This document shows positions 16,359-25,840 of a stretch of 64,000 bases of DNA, in pieces (within the stretch, counting starts at the first letter, position 1; every line of letters starts with the position of its first letter). This stretch comes from Pseudomonadota bacterium (GTDB taxonomy: Bacteria; Bdellovibrionota; FAC87; UBA2466). A model generated the notes under the pieces. That model saw only the letters and a program-made list of their open reading frames with translations. It made no database searches and had not been told where the DNA came from. A program made the translations under genes and the position numbers. Location of the stretch: assembly GCA_009927165.1 (NCBI GenBank), contig RFNO01000117.1, forward strand, positions 62,001 to 126,000, read 5' to 3'.

Positions 16359-19175
16359 TTATTTTTCGTACAAAATTTCAGAGAGATGCAACGCTGTATG
16401 TGGCAATTTCTTTTGCGCCAGTTCTTTAGGCGTGCCCATCGCCACTACACTTCCACCTGCGGGACCACCGTCTGGTCCTAGATCAATTAAGTAATCTGCA
16501 GCGCAAATAAGTTGCAAATTGTGTTCAATAATCACTACAGAGTGTCCAGCTTCCACAAGTCGTTTGAACACACCAATCAATTTAGAAATTTCATGGAAAT
16601 GTAAGCCGGTAGTTGGCTCGTCCAAAATAAAAAGAGTGGCAGACCGAGCTCCTCCAGCCCCGCCCAACTCACGTGCAATTTTTAACCGCTGAGCTTCGCC
16701 GCCAGACAATGAAAAACCTGGTTGCCCTAACTGAAGATATCCTAATCCAACTTCTCTGAGTAACGCCAGTTTTGTTCTCAGCTGAGCGATACCAATGAAA
16801 AATTCGTAGGCCTCATCAACAGTCATTTTTAAAACATCATCTATATTTTTATTTCGATAACGAACAGCAAGAACATTTTTCTTAAACCGCTTTTCATCAC
16901 ATGCTTGGCAGGGAACCCACACATCTTCCATGAATACCATGTCAATTTTTACACGGCCCTCACCTTCACAAGTCTCGCAGCGCCCCGAAGCAACATTAAA
17001 GGAAAAGTGCCCAGGAGTAAGCCGTTTTTGTTTCGCTTCTGGTGTTTGCGAAAACAAACTTCGAACTTCGTCATATCCTTTGATAAAAGTAATGGGATTA
17101 GAACGTGAGGATTTTCCAATGGCGCTTTGATCAACTAACTCAACTGAAGTTAAGTGTTCAAAGCCACTTATTGAATCAAACTTCGCAATTTTTTCACTTT
17201 TCCCATGGAATATTTTTGCCAGGGCTTGGTACAGGGTATCGACAATCAGAGTGCTTTTTCCTGAACCGGATACTCCTGTGATAGCCACTAAAGAATTGAG
17301 CGGGATGCGTACATCTATGTTTTTTAAGTTGTTGCCACTGGCACCTTGAATGTCCAGCCATTCTGGACCCACTTTTGGCACCACTCGCAGAAGCGAGTCT
17401 CTGCACTCTTCACGCCAGTCGCGTACAGCTTTGGCAGTGTATCCTGGACTTTTATGAAAAGCCGCTCTGGAACCCTCAAACATAACGGTTCCCCCTTTGC
17501 TCCCGGACCCAGGGCCCATATCCACTATGTGTTCGCCCCATTCAACGACTTCAGGATCATGTTCAACAATGACTAAAGTGTTTCCTTGGTTTTTCAAATT
17601 TGAAAGCACTTCGAGAAGTTTCTTTGTGTCGCGGGGATGCAAGCCAATAGAAGGCTCATCGAGAACATAAAGGGTATCCGTAAGTCCCTGGCTTAATTGC
17701 GTTCCAAGAAGAATCCGTTGGTACTCTCCTCCAGAGAGCGTTCGTGTTTGTCGAGACAACGTGAGATATCCCAGACCTACGGTATCCAAGGTTTCGAGTC
17801 GTCTACAAATCTGTCGAAGAATGTCTTGGCAAATAATCTGTTGATTTTTGCTAAGTTCTAAATGTTTCACAAAAAGTAGCAGCTCAGAAATGGTCATGTC
17901 AAAAATTTGGGCCAAGTGTTTCCCTCCTACCCGAACGCTCAATGCTGAGGAATTCAGTCGACTTCCTTTGCAGTTTGGACATTCGAATGGAGAAACATAC
18001 CGGCTAACAAATACGCGAATGCGCATTTTGTATTTCTCTTCGTTTAAGAGTTTGAATACGCCGCGCACTCCAATGAATTTTTTGTGCCCATCAAAAAGTT
18101 TTTTTCGGTTATCTGGACTCAAATCCTTGTAGGGAAGGTCAGCATCAATTCTTTCTGACTTAGCGAATTCCAAAAGTTTTTTTTGCCAGTGTCTTAAGCT
18201 GGGTTTGGTGAATGGATCAATAGCACCTTGGGCAAGACTTAAGCGAACATCCGGACAGACCAAGTCTTCATCTACTTCTAACGTATTTCCAAAGCCTTTA
18301 CAGTTCTCACACGCCCCTAGGGGACTATTAAACGAAAATGAAATGGCTGTTTTTGGAGGGGTGACCATCTGACAGCTTGGGCATCGAGTGAGTGTAGTGA
18401 AAGACTTGTGACTCAGGTAGTTCCCATCTTTTTCTTGATACGTGAGGGCAAAACCCTTTCCAAAACCCATGGCAGTCTTCAGTGATTCGGTGAAACGTGT
18501 TTGAAGTTTCGGATCATTTGGATCAGTTAGTTTTAATCGATCGACAATAAAAACAACTTTATTTCCCAATCGTTTCTTTGAAGCAAGTAAACTTTCCAGT
18601 TGTAGGACTTGTTGTTTGTCGATAATCCTGGAGTATCCTGATTTCAGCATCTCCGAAAGAAATGATCGCGCAGAATCGGTATCTGGAGGCAGTACATGTT
18701 CGAAGGCAACCAGAATGTTCTGTTGTGGAAAAGTACCGCAGCATTTTTCAAGGAAGCATTGATAAGTCTCAGTCGACATCGGGACCGAACACTTGGAACA
18801 ATACGGAGTTCCGATCTTTTCAAAAAGCAGTCGGAGGTAATCATTAATTTCGGTAGATGTTCCAACCGTGGCGCGAGAGTTTCTTACCGGATTAATTTGC
18901 TCGAGCGCGACGGTGGGGGGAATATTTGTGATTTTATCGGCCAGCGGAGCTTTGAATTTTTCCAAAAATTGGCGAGCATAAGTGGATAGCGACTGCATAT
19001 AACGTCGTTGTCCTTCTGCATAGATTGTCTCAAATGCTAGCGAAGATTTTCCCGAGCCGCTCGGACCCGTGAAGATAATGGAATGGTGAAGGGGAAGGTC
19101 GAGGTTGACCTGTTTCAGATTGTTTTGCCTGACGCCTTTCAGTATTAAGTGTTCGATCTTCATATATTTGGGCAT
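16359..19175 (-). CDS. uvrA: Excinuclease ABC subunit A (divergent UvrA)
   Basis: Damage recognition ATPase of nucleotide excision repair. At 938 residues it equals E. coli UvrA in length. There are two ABC cassettes: Walker A GPSGSGKSS near the N-terminus and GVSGSGKST in the second half, with signatures LSGGEYQRI and LSGGEAQRL, each followed by a DEP Walker B. Zinc modules CPSC...CENC and CETC...CQAC are intact. The usual 'GLSPAI.I.QK' block after the first Walker A is replaced by NIPPTVALEQINPVRNSRATVG, and the first signature reads GGEYQR. It is therefore a diverged branch and may be a second UvrA paralogue rather than the housekeeping copy. Confidence 0.88.
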   Translation of the reverse strand: MPKYMKIEHLILKGVRQNNLKQVNLDLPLHHSIIFTGPSGSGKSSLAFETIYAEGQRRYMQSLSTYARQFLEKFKAPLADKITNIPPTVALEQINPVRNSRATVGTSTEINDYLRLLFEKIGTPYCSKCSVPMSTETYQCFLEKCCGTFPQQNILVAFEHVLPPDTDSARSFLSEMLKSGYSRIIDKQQVLQLESLLASKKRLGNKVVFIVDRLKLTDPNDPKLQTRFTESLKTAMGFGKGFALTYQEKDGNYLSHKSFTTLTRCPSCQMVTPPKTAISFSFNSPLGACENCKGFGNTLEVDEDLVCPDVRLSLAQGAIDPFTKPSLRHWQKKLLEFAKSERIDADLPYKDLSPDNRKKLFDGHKKFIGVRGVFKLLNEEKYKMRIRVFVSRYVSPFECPNCKGSRLNSSALSVRVGGKHLAQIFDMTISELLLFVKHLELSKNQQIICQDILRQICRRLETLDTVGLGYLTLSRQTRTLSGGEYQRILLGTQLSQGLTDTLYVLDEPSIGLHPRDTKKLLEVLSNLKNQGNTLVIVEHDPEVVEWGEHIVDMGPGSGSKGGTVMFEGSRAAFHKSPGYTAKAVRDWREECRDSLLRVVPKVGPEWLDIQGASGNNLKNIDVRIPLNSLVAITGVSGSGKSTLIVDTLYQALAKIFHGKSEKIAKFDSISGFEHLTSVELVDQSAIGKSSRSNPITFIKGYDEVRSLFSQTPEAKQKRLTPGHFSFNVASGRCETCEGEGRVKIDMVFMEDVWVPCQACDEKRFKKNVLAVRYRNKNIDDVLKMTVDEAYEFFIGIAQLRTKLALLREVGLGYLQLGQPGFSLSGGEAQRLKIARELGGAGGARSATLFILDEPTTGLHFHEISKLIGVFKRLVEAGHSVVIIEHNLQLICAADYLIDLGPDGGPAGGSVVAMGTPKELAQKKLPHTALHLSEILYEK

Positions 19176-19236
19176 TCCCTAAAAAGGGGATCCTGATAAG
19201 ATAGTGCTTTGTATTGAAGCAGACAATTTTAATATC

Positions 19237-20166
19237 ATGGAAAAATCGAGTCGTTTTACTTTGGCCATACTGTTTGCCGTACTTGTTTTGGGGGGAGCGG
19301 GGGGAGCCCTTATTTTTGATACCCTCACGCAAGTGCCTGATTTTTCCAGTTTAAAGAAGCAAGTCAAAGTTCCTATTGAACTGTCCAATAAAGAGAAATC
19401 GTTCCGAATGATGGGCCCCAACGCTCCGGGGTGGGTACCGTTGACTCAGATCTCCAATGCTGTCATTGGCGCGGTTGTCTCCTCTGAGGATACGAGCTTT
19501 TTTAGTAATGAGGGAGTGGATTATCACGAGTTAAAAGAAGCTTTGAAAAAAGATCTCGAGGAAGGAAGATTTGCACGAGGTGCGAGCACTCTGACTCAGC
19601 AGGTCGTGAAAAATGTCTATTTAGGGCAAGAAAAGACTCTGTGGCGCAAATTTAAAGAGTTTTTTTGGGCCCAAAAAATGGCCAAAGTCATACAAAAAAC
19701 CGATATTTTAGCTTTCTACCTCAATATGGCCGAGTGGGGACCTGGTCTTTATGGTATCCGAGATGCAGCCCATCACTATTTTAGTAGTTCACCTGCGGAA
19801 ATTTCTCCCAAGCAAGCGGCTTTTTTGGCTCTCCTTCTCCCATCACCGAAAAAATATCATAGTTATTTTCAAAACAAGAAGCTAAGTCCATGGGCCCAAA
19901 GTCGCGTCGATAAGATATTAAAAGTCATGCTGAGCATGAAGTTTATCGATCAGTCGGAATATGAAAGAGCTCAAGTAGAATCTTTATGGGAAGTTTCTGA
20001 CTCCTGGAACTGGTCTGAGCAAGAGTTACAGTTACAGCTACAGCCGCAAGAACAAAACTCTGCTTCCGAGACGCCCACTACTCCTTCAGTAAAGCCAGTA
20101 GAACCGTTAGTCCCCGAAGAAAATGTGGAAGACGCTCCTTCTTCCTCCCCCGAAGTTCAGCCCTAG
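19237..20166 (+). CDS. mtgA: Monofunctional peptidoglycan glycosyltransferase (GT51)
   Basis: Polymerises lipid II into glycan strands at the inner membrane. The 309 residues start with a membrane anchor (FTLAILFAVLVLGGAGGALI). The GT51 fold follows, with the catalytic Glu in SSEDTSFF. Other motifs are RGASTLTQQ, the KFKEFFWAQKMAK block and ILAFYLNMAEWGPGLYGI. There is no transpeptidase domain. A roughly 60-residue tail rich in Gln, Pro and Glu follows the catalytic domain, longer than in enterobacterial MtgA. The ATG at 19237 is preferred to the GTG at 19204 because it directly precedes the anchor, though no clear ribosome-binding site is seen. It is divergent from uvrA. Confidence 0.9.
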   Translation: MEKSSRFTLAILFAVLVLGGAGGALIFDTLTQVPDFSSLKKQVKVPIELSNKEKSFRMMGPNAPGWVPLTQISNAVIGAVVSSEDTSFFSNEGVDYHELKEALKKDLEEGRFARGASTLTQQVVKNVYLGQEKTLWRKFKEFFWAQKMAKVIQKTDILAFYLNMAEWGPGLYGIRDAAHHYFSSSPAEISPKQAAFLALLLPSPKKYHSYFQNKKLSPWAQSRVDKILKVMLSMKFIDQSEYERAQVESLWEVSDSWNWSEQELQLQLQPQEQNSASETPTTPSVKPVEPLVPEENVEDAPSSSPEVQP

Positions 20167-20228
20167 AAAATCAAATAAGGTACCTCTTTTCATTGACTCA
20201 ATGCTGGGTCCTTGAATACCGTTGATTT

Positions 20229-21113
20229 ATGAAAACGATACTTACTGGTTTGCTTTTAGTGGTCCTTACATCCTGCAGTCATCAGCCGTTAAAATCCCAG
20301 GCGACTGCACACTCAAACGATCAATTTGATTTTCCTATCATCGATGCTCATGCTCATTTTCATTCGAAGGAACTCAATAACTATAACCAACCGGCATCTC
20401 AGATCTTAATGGAATATCAAGATGCGGGAGTTTCGGGAGCAGTGGTTCATTTGTCCGAATCAGAGAACTTTAAAGTAGAAGTAAATCGCTCGGGAAAAAT
20501 AAAATGGAAAACATGCATGGGAATCCATCCGGGAGATTTGGTAGAAAAAGTTGAAAAGGGAATTCGAGCCGGTCGTTTCCAATGTATCAAAATTTACTTA
20601 GGATATGTTCCCAAGTGGGCAACCGATTCATTTTATCGGCCATTTTATCGATTAGCCGAGCGGTACAAGCTTCCCGTGGTGTTTCATACGGGGGATACTT
20701 ATGACAAAAATGCTAAAGTTAAGTACGCCGATCCCTTACAGATCGATGAAGTAGCAGTGGAGTATCCAGGAGTTAATTTTGTAATAGCCCACCTAGGAAA
20801 CCCTTGGTTTCAGTCAGCGGCAGAAGTTATTTACAAAAATGATAATGTTTTTGCAGACGTGTCTGCGTTGCTTTTGGGAGATGTTTCTGAAGAAACGCCT
20901 GAAAATCTCGAAGAGTTAGTTATAAAACCGATTAAATGGATCTATGCTTACGTTAACAATCCAAAAAAGTTTATGTTTGGAAGTGACTGGCCCCTGGTAA
21001 AAGTGAAGCCATACCTTGAGTTAATGAAGCTAACGATTCCTGAAAAAGACTGGAAAGGATTCTTTGGTGGAAACGCACAGCGTGTTTTTCGGTTTGAGGA
21101 AAAAAATAATTAG
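20229..21113 (+). CDS. Amidohydrolase-superfamily lipoprotein
   Basis: A 294-residue metal-dependent hydrolase of the amidohydrolase-2 type, exported as a lipoprotein: the signal peptide ends LTSC with the lipidated Cys at residue 16. The metal motif DAHAHFH is near residue 40. A His in VVFHTGDT and another in FVIAHLGNPW follow, and the closing FGSDWP supplies the catalytic Asp. Lipoprotein forms of this family are uncommon, as most are cytoplasmic. Substrate is unknown. The last four bases overlap the end of sppA, which converges. Confidence 0.82.
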   Translation: MKTILTGLLLVVLTSCSHQPLKSQATAHSNDQFDFPIIDAHAHFHSKELNNYNQPASQILMEYQDAGVSGAVVHLSESENFKVEVNRSGKIKWKTCMGIHPGDLVEKVEKGIRAGRFQCIKIYLGYVPKWATDSFYRPFYRLAERYKLPVVFHTGDTYDKNAKVKYADPLQIDEVAVEYPGVNFVIAHLGNPWFQSAAEVIYKNDNVFADVSALLLGDVSEETPENLEELVIKPIKWIYAYVNNPKKFMFGSDWPLVKVKPYLELMKLTIPEKDWKGFFGGNAQRVFRFEEKNN

Positions 21114-22048
21114 CGGACCGGTGACAGTAACAAAACTCGCCAGCTGCCAGTGCGGTCGGGAGCAGTCGTTAGAAAATAGTTTGCCCAATTAAAAAGTGCA
21201 GAAGTTTCGTCCTCGGTATCATCTCCGCTCGCATCCAACAAAATATCTCGAAGAAAGCTTTTCTTTTGGGAGTGAAGGTAACTTACAGGAGCGTTTGCGG
21301 GCAGTCCGGCTTGTTTTTTGGCTTCGGTTATCGCGTCATCTAATCCACCTAACTGATCGATTAATTTAGCTGCTTTTGCTTGGGAGCCCGTCATTACCCG
21401 GCCATCGGTCCAACGTTCAACTTCTTCGGTAGTCAATTTTCTTCGTTCTTTTACCTGAGCTTTAAACTCTTTATGAATATCCTGAATTAACGCTGTTAAG
21501 AAATCTCGTTCCTCTGGCGTCATGGCGCGATTTTCGGTGCCAGCATCTTTCAGCTTCCCAGCTTTTAGTGTTACTCGTTCGACTTTGGCCCATTCGTAAA
21601 GTTTATGAAGATTAACAAACTCCGAGATTACTCCAATACTCGCTGTGAGTGACCCGGGATTGGCAAAAATTATTCTGCTTCCCAAGGCTGCGTAATATCC
21701 TCCGCTGGCACCTACGGAGCCTATCGATGCGATAACGGGAAGTTGCTCATTAGCCTTTTTTAGGCTTTCGAAAAGTTCTTGAGAAGGCCCTACTAAACCG
21801 CCCGGCGAGTTTATTCGGACAACAATAGCTTTTATTGTTTTATCTTGAAGAAGTTCAGTCAGGCGGTGGGTAAAACCACTGCTCTTGTAGATAACTCCTT
21901 TGAGTTCCAAGACTGCAACACGGTCTTTCCCGCTGTGTGTCTCCGTGGCAAACCACGTCTTGGATATCACTGCGAGAGTGAGTGTGGCGAAAAAAAGAGT
22001 GAGGCACAGTAAAAGAGCTGTGCCCCAGAATCGCAATAACGACTGCAT
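21110..22048 (-). CDS. sppA: Signal peptide peptidase SppA
   Basis: Membrane-bound serine protease that clears cleaved signal peptides. The 312-residue short form has one N-terminal transmembrane segment (TALLLCLTLFFATLTLAVI). The S49 core shows RINSPGG and the nucleophile Ser in GASGGYYAA. The Lys general base is expected in the following block (LTASIGVI...LKAGKLKDAG). The start codon shares one base with the stop of rpsA (TAATG), so expression is coupled to the ribosomal protein gene. Confidence 0.93.
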   Translation of the reverse strand: MQSLLRFWGTALLLCLTLFFATLTLAVISKTWFATETHSGKDRVAVLELKGVIYKSSGFTHRLTELLQDKTIKAIVVRINSPGGLVGPSQELFESLKKANEQLPVIASIGSVGASGGYYAALGSRIIFANPGSLTASIGVISEFVNLHKLYEWAKVERVTLKAGKLKDAGTENRAMTPEERDFLTALIQDIHKEFKAQVKERRKLTTEEVERWTDGRVMTGSQAKAAKLIDQLGGLDDAITEAKKQAGLPANAPVSYLHSQKKSFLRDILLDASGDDTEDETSALFNWANYFLTTAPDRTGSWRVLLLSPVR

Positions 22049-23931
22049 TAGTTATTGTCTTCGCCAGAATCAGTCGTTGCTTTTAATTGCTCAGCGAGAA
22101 GGTCTCCCAGAGTAGCTTTGGATCCCTGAGAACTTTGCTGAGAGTACTGCCGTAGATTTTCTCTCTCTTCAGCACGAGTAAGAGCTCGTACCGATAGAGA
22201 GAACTTGTGTTCTTTCATGTCTACTGCAGTAATCATGCACTCCAACTCTTGACCCTCTTTCATGTCTTTTAGTCGGTCCTTGGGTTTGCCGTCTCCTTCA
22301 AGCTCGGAAGCATGAAGAAGGCCTTCAACTCCAGGTTCGATTTCCACAAAGACCCCAAATTCAGCCAATTTGGTGACTTTGCCTTTCAGACGTGTACCGA
22401 CTGGATATTTGTCGGCTGTGTTTTGCCAAGGGTCGTTGGAGAGCTGTTTAACTCCCAAACTGAACTTTTCAGCAGCTTTATCAATGGAAAGTACAAGGCA
22501 GTCTACTTCATCACCCTTCTTAAAGAGAGTGTTTGGATCCACTGCTTTTGCATCCCAGCTGAGATCGCTAACGTGAATGAGGCCGTCTACTCCTTCAGGT
22601 ACGCCGACGAAAATCCCAAAGTCAGTGGTGTTTTTTACAACGCCCTTAAGCCGTGTTCCCACAGGATATTTTTCTGCAATAATATCCCAAGGATTCGGTT
22701 CAATTTGTTTCATCCCCATTGAAATACGTCGATTGCCAGTGTCGACATCAAGAACAATAGCTTCTACGATATCGCCTTCATTAACCAACTTAGACGGATG
22801 TTTCACTCGTTGGGTCCAAGACATTTCAGATACGTGGACTAATCCCTCCACTCCGGGCTCAAGTTCTACAAAGGCACCGTAGTCAGTTAAGCTGACTACA
22901 TGGCCTTTAACTCGCATCCCTACTGTGTAACGGTCTTGTACTGTGTTCCAAGGATCTGGGAGGAGCTGTTTGTAGCCTAAGCTAACGCGTTCTTTTTCCT
23001 CATCGTACTTGAGAACTTTAACCTTAATTTTGTCTCCCACTTTGAAGAGCTCGGACGGATGTTTAATGCGTCCCCAACTCATGTCAGTGATGTGGAGAAG
23101 GCCATCTAAGCCACCCAAATCAATAAAAGCTCCGTACTCAGTGAGGTTTTTGATCAATCCTTCGACGACCATTCCTTCGGAAATTTGGGAGAGTGTCTGT
23201 TCTTTCATGCGAGCTCGTTCTTCCATCATGAGCAAGCGTCGAGAGAGAACAATATTGCCGCGTTTTTTGTTGAATTTAATGATTTTAAATTTGTAAGTTT
23301 TGCCCAGGTACTGATCCAGATTTTTGGTGGGGCGAATATCGATTTGCGAGCCAGGTAAAAAGGCTTTCACACCGATATCTACTGACAACCCGCCTTTGAC
23401 TTTGGCAACGACGGTACCTTCTACCAGTTCGTCTTTCTCACAAGCTTCACTGATTTCATCCCATGCTCGTAAGACATCGGCTTTTTCCTTCGATAGAACT
23501 AGGCGGCCCTCGTCATCTTCAACTCGTTCGATATAAACGAGAACATGATCGCCTGGCTGAAGGCTGAGCTCACCTTTTGTATCAAGAAACTCTTGAGAGT
23601 TGATTTGTCCTTCGGACTTGTAGCCGATATCTACTGTGACAAAATCTTTGGAGGTTTTTACAACCGTACCTTCAACCACTTCGCCTTCTTGAAATTTAGG
23701 CCCTTTGGAAGTTTCATCAAGAAGTTGAGAAAATGTTTTACCGCCTTCTTGGAGTCTTTCTCCACTATCCTCTAAATCTTTATCTTCAGTAGGTAGTTGC
23801 GGTAATTCTTTTACGGCTAATTTTTTACGTTGAAACAAGAGTCCCTTTCCCTTCGGTTCCGGAGCTAATCCAGCTCTGTTTTTGGTTCTCGAACCTGCTT
23901 GTTCACCGACTCCAGGATTTTCCATAGACAT
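22048..23931 (-). CDS. rpsA: 30S ribosomal protein S1
   Basis: Binds mRNA at the ribosome and helps initiation. The 627 residues contain six S1 repeats. The best-kept copies share the phrases YGAFVEL..GVEGLVH.S.MSW and VGTRLKG.V. The N-terminal extension of about 80 residues, before the first repeat, is charged and longer than in E. coli (557 residues in total). The C-terminus is Ser/Gln-rich and acidic. The cmk gene common upstream of rpsA is not here. It heads a two-gene operon with sppA. Confidence 0.96.
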   Translation of the reverse strand: MSMENPGVGEQAGSRTKNRAGLAPEPKGKGLLFQRKKLAVKELPQLPTEDKDLEDSGERLQEGGKTFSQLLDETSKGPKFQEGEVVEGTVVKTSKDFVTVDIGYKSEGQINSQEFLDTKGELSLQPGDHVLVYIERVEDDEGRLVLSKEKADVLRAWDEISEACEKDELVEGTVVAKVKGGLSVDIGVKAFLPGSQIDIRPTKNLDQYLGKTYKFKIIKFNKKRGNIVLSRRLLMMEERARMKEQTLSQISEGMVVEGLIKNLTEYGAFIDLGGLDGLLHITDMSWGRIKHPSELFKVGDKIKVKVLKYDEEKERVSLGYKQLLPDPWNTVQDRYTVGMRVKGHVVSLTDYGAFVELEPGVEGLVHVSEMSWTQRVKHPSKLVNEGDIVEAIVLDVDTGNRRISMGMKQIEPNPWDIIAEKYPVGTRLKGVVKNTTDFGIFVGVPEGVDGLIHVSDLSWDAKAVDPNTLFKKGDEVDCLVLSIDKAAEKFSLGVKQLSNDPWQNTADKYPVGTRLKGKVTKLAEFGVFVEIEPGVEGLLHASELEGDGKPKDRLKDMKEGQELECMITAVDMKEHKFSLSVRALTRAEERENLRQYSQQSSQGSKATLGDLLAEQLKATTDSGEDNN

Positions 23932-24262
23932 TCGTTTTCACTCCGAAACTTATTTTCAACAGAAAGCGAGAGAGAATCTCTCTTTCTGGTCTTCTCACGA
24001 GTTAATAAAAATACCAACAATACAAGCTACTTAGCCCGATGCTGGGCGACATGTTCGTGAGCCATATCGCAAAAATAATTCCCCTCTTGTCCTATTCTTC
24101 GCGAGGACTGTCAATCCCCAATTTTGGAGAGTTTTATAAGGTATTTTCAGGGGTTACCGAATTCCTGACAGACCTCTTTTTAGAGTCCTATACCAGTTTT
24201 CCTTCTCATTAACCGAGACCAGTGCGACCAAAACTGGGCAGGTTAATTGCTACGCATTTTCG
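23932..24262. other. Gene-free region between rpsA and a lipoprotein gene
   Basis: This 331-base divergent region should hold promoters for both genes. On the minus strand TTGACA is present at 24115-24110, but no -10 box stands at the right distance. A GTCCT/AGGAC inverted repeat (24089-24108) lies directly beside it. Near rpsA there are two small hairpins (23961-23987 and about 24033-24047). No small ORF looks real. Confidence 0.5.
23961..23987 (-). promoter_or_regulatory. Leader hairpin before rpsA
   Basis: AGAAAG-C-GAGAGA pairs with TCTCTC-TTTCT around a GAA loop, 30-56 bases upstream of the rpsA ATG. S1 mRNA leaders are often folded and autoregulated in other bacteria; that this one is regulatory is inference. 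Confidence 0.4.
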
Positions 24263-24730
24263 ATGATGAAATTCAAAAACTCTTCGTTATGGTTTGAGAT
24301 GGTATTAATGCTTCTGGGGCTTTCGGTGTTAGGGGCGTGTGATCGTTCTGAAAATATCGAGGAACCCTGTATTTTATTAAAAATGCCGCCCGCGTTGTAC
24401 CAGGATCAGCAGCGTTGGTCAGATTTTGTGACCAAAATTGATGTTTTAGAATTGAGTATTCAAAAAGCTGATGAGGTTCTCTGGGCTCAGAGTTTTAAGC
24501 CAGGGAACTGGGAGCAGTTACCCATGAAGCAGTTCCCAGTTCTTGACCCTGCAGAGACCAATATACAATTTGTAGCAAAAGTTTGGGCCAAAAAAACTGA
24601 CGGTACGCTTTGGGGGGTTCCAGTACTGTCGGGCAGTAGCGAACTTGTGCAAAAAGACAAATCTGATTACCTGGTTCCCAATCCCGTATTTTTGACTCTT
24701 CAAATCCCCTTGATAGATCTTGATCAATAA
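24263..24730 (+). CDS. Lipoprotein of unknown function
   Basis: I do not recognise this 155-residue protein. It has a lipoprotein signal peptide with a hydrophobic core (MVLMLLGLSVLG) ending in LGAC. The mature part looks like a small beta domain with hydrophobic strands (IQFVAKVWAK, VFLTLQIPLI), compatible with a fold for carrying or binding at the membrane. Its start is not marked by a good ribosome-binding site; the second Met (24266) is equally possible. It converges on hppD with no gap. Confidence 0.65.
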   Translation: MMKFKNSSLWFEMVLMLLGLSVLGACDRSENIEEPCILLKMPPALYQDQQRWSDFVTKIDVLELSIQKADEVLWAQSFKPGNWEQLPMKQFPVLDPAETNIQFVAKVWAKKTDGTLWGVPVLSGSSELVQKDKSDYLVPNPVFLTLQIPLIDLDQ

Positions 24731-25792
24731 TTAGAGAACTCCTCGTCGTTCCTGATCTCGTTCAATGGCTTGAAAAAGCGCATTGAAATTCCCTTCTCCG
24801 AACCCCCGATTTCCTTTGCGTTGAATAATTTCATAGAAAAAAGGACCAACTAAGTTTTGAGTAAATAACTGGAGAAGATATCCCGACGAATCGCCGTCCA
24901 CGAGTATCGAAAGTGCACGCAGTTGTTCTCGGTCTTCCGTGACATTGTGAACCCTTTTTGACAGGTCTTCATAGTAAGTTAGGGGAGGTCCTTCGAGAAA
25001 AGCGATGTTCTCATTTCGCCAAGCGGGGACTGTTGTAAGGATGTTCTCAGTAAGCAAAGCAACATGTTGAATGCCGGGGCCATGGTTGATATCGAGGAAT
25101 TCCTGAATCTGCGAAGTAGGGTTAGTGGGTTCATTTAAGGGAAGTTTGAGGGCATGTCCCGGACTTTCCATTACTTTAGACAAAAGGCCCGTGCGCTCGG
25201 TTTTTACGTCAAAAAAACGAGTTACTTCGAGCCCGAATATTTTCTGATACCAATCTGCCCAATCGTCTAGTTTTCCCTTTTCCACATTGGATGTGATGTG
25301 ATCGATTTCTGTGATCCCAATTTCAGAGGGCTTTAGGATAACGGGAGACTCAAACCCCTCAGAAAGGAGAGTTCCTTCTCGAGAAACAAAAGTGTGAATG
25401 ACATCGCCAAACGCTTTGATGGAAGCAGTCTCCAGCGATCCAAAATCCTTCTTAAACAGTTTAGGGGAGTCCACAGGGGTAGCTCCTCGATTGACTGTGA
25501 TCTCAAAAGCAGCGTGGGCATTTTCGGTTCTTAACGCCACATTAAAAACCCCTTCGCCATGTGTGGACACAAAGCGCGCCACCGGATCCTGGGACTGAGT
25601 GCTGCAGCTTAAGACAATGACGGCACGTCCTTGAGCCATGGCGACAGAAGTTAGGCCCCTTTCCCGTATTTCTCGCATTCCCACTTTAGAGAAGCCCATC
25701 CGTCGATGGAGAGTTATAGCCGCTTCGAGATCAGCAACGGCAAACTCAATGAAATCAACGCCAGAGATACCTAGGGAAGAAAAAGTATTCAT
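24731..25792 (-). CDS. hppD: 4-Hydroxyphenylpyruvate dioxygenase
   Basis: Fe(II) enzyme converting 4-hydroxyphenylpyruvate to homogentisate in tyrosine breakdown. The 353 residues form two vicinal-oxygen-chelate halves. The iron triad is visible: His in DHITSNV, His in GIQHVAL, and Glu near the C-terminus in GFGEGNFNALF. It follows trmD by 48 bases on the same strand, in the place where rplS usually stands, and may be read through from the trmD operon. Other tyrosine-degradation genes are not in the window. Confidence 0.94.
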   Translation of the reverse strand: MNTFSSLGISGVDFIEFAVADLEAAITLHRRMGFSKVGMREIRERGLTSVAMAQGRAVIVLSCSTQSQDPVARFVSTHGEGVFNVALRTENAHAAFEITVNRGATPVDSPKLFKKDFGSLETASIKAFGDVIHTFVSREGTLLSEGFESPVILKPSEIGITEIDHITSNVEKGKLDDWADWYQKIFGLEVTRFFDVKTERTGLLSKVMESPGHALKLPLNEPTNPTSQIQEFLDINHGPGIQHVALLTENILTTVPAWRNENIAFLEGPPLTYYEDLSKRVHNVTEDREQLRALSILVDGDSSGYLLQLFTQNLVGPFFYEIIQRKGNRGFGEGNFNALFQAIERDQERRGVL

Positions 25793-25840
25793 AGTGGGTC
25801 AGAGTTTTAGTAAAAGGAAAACGGTTGTCAAACTTAGGTT

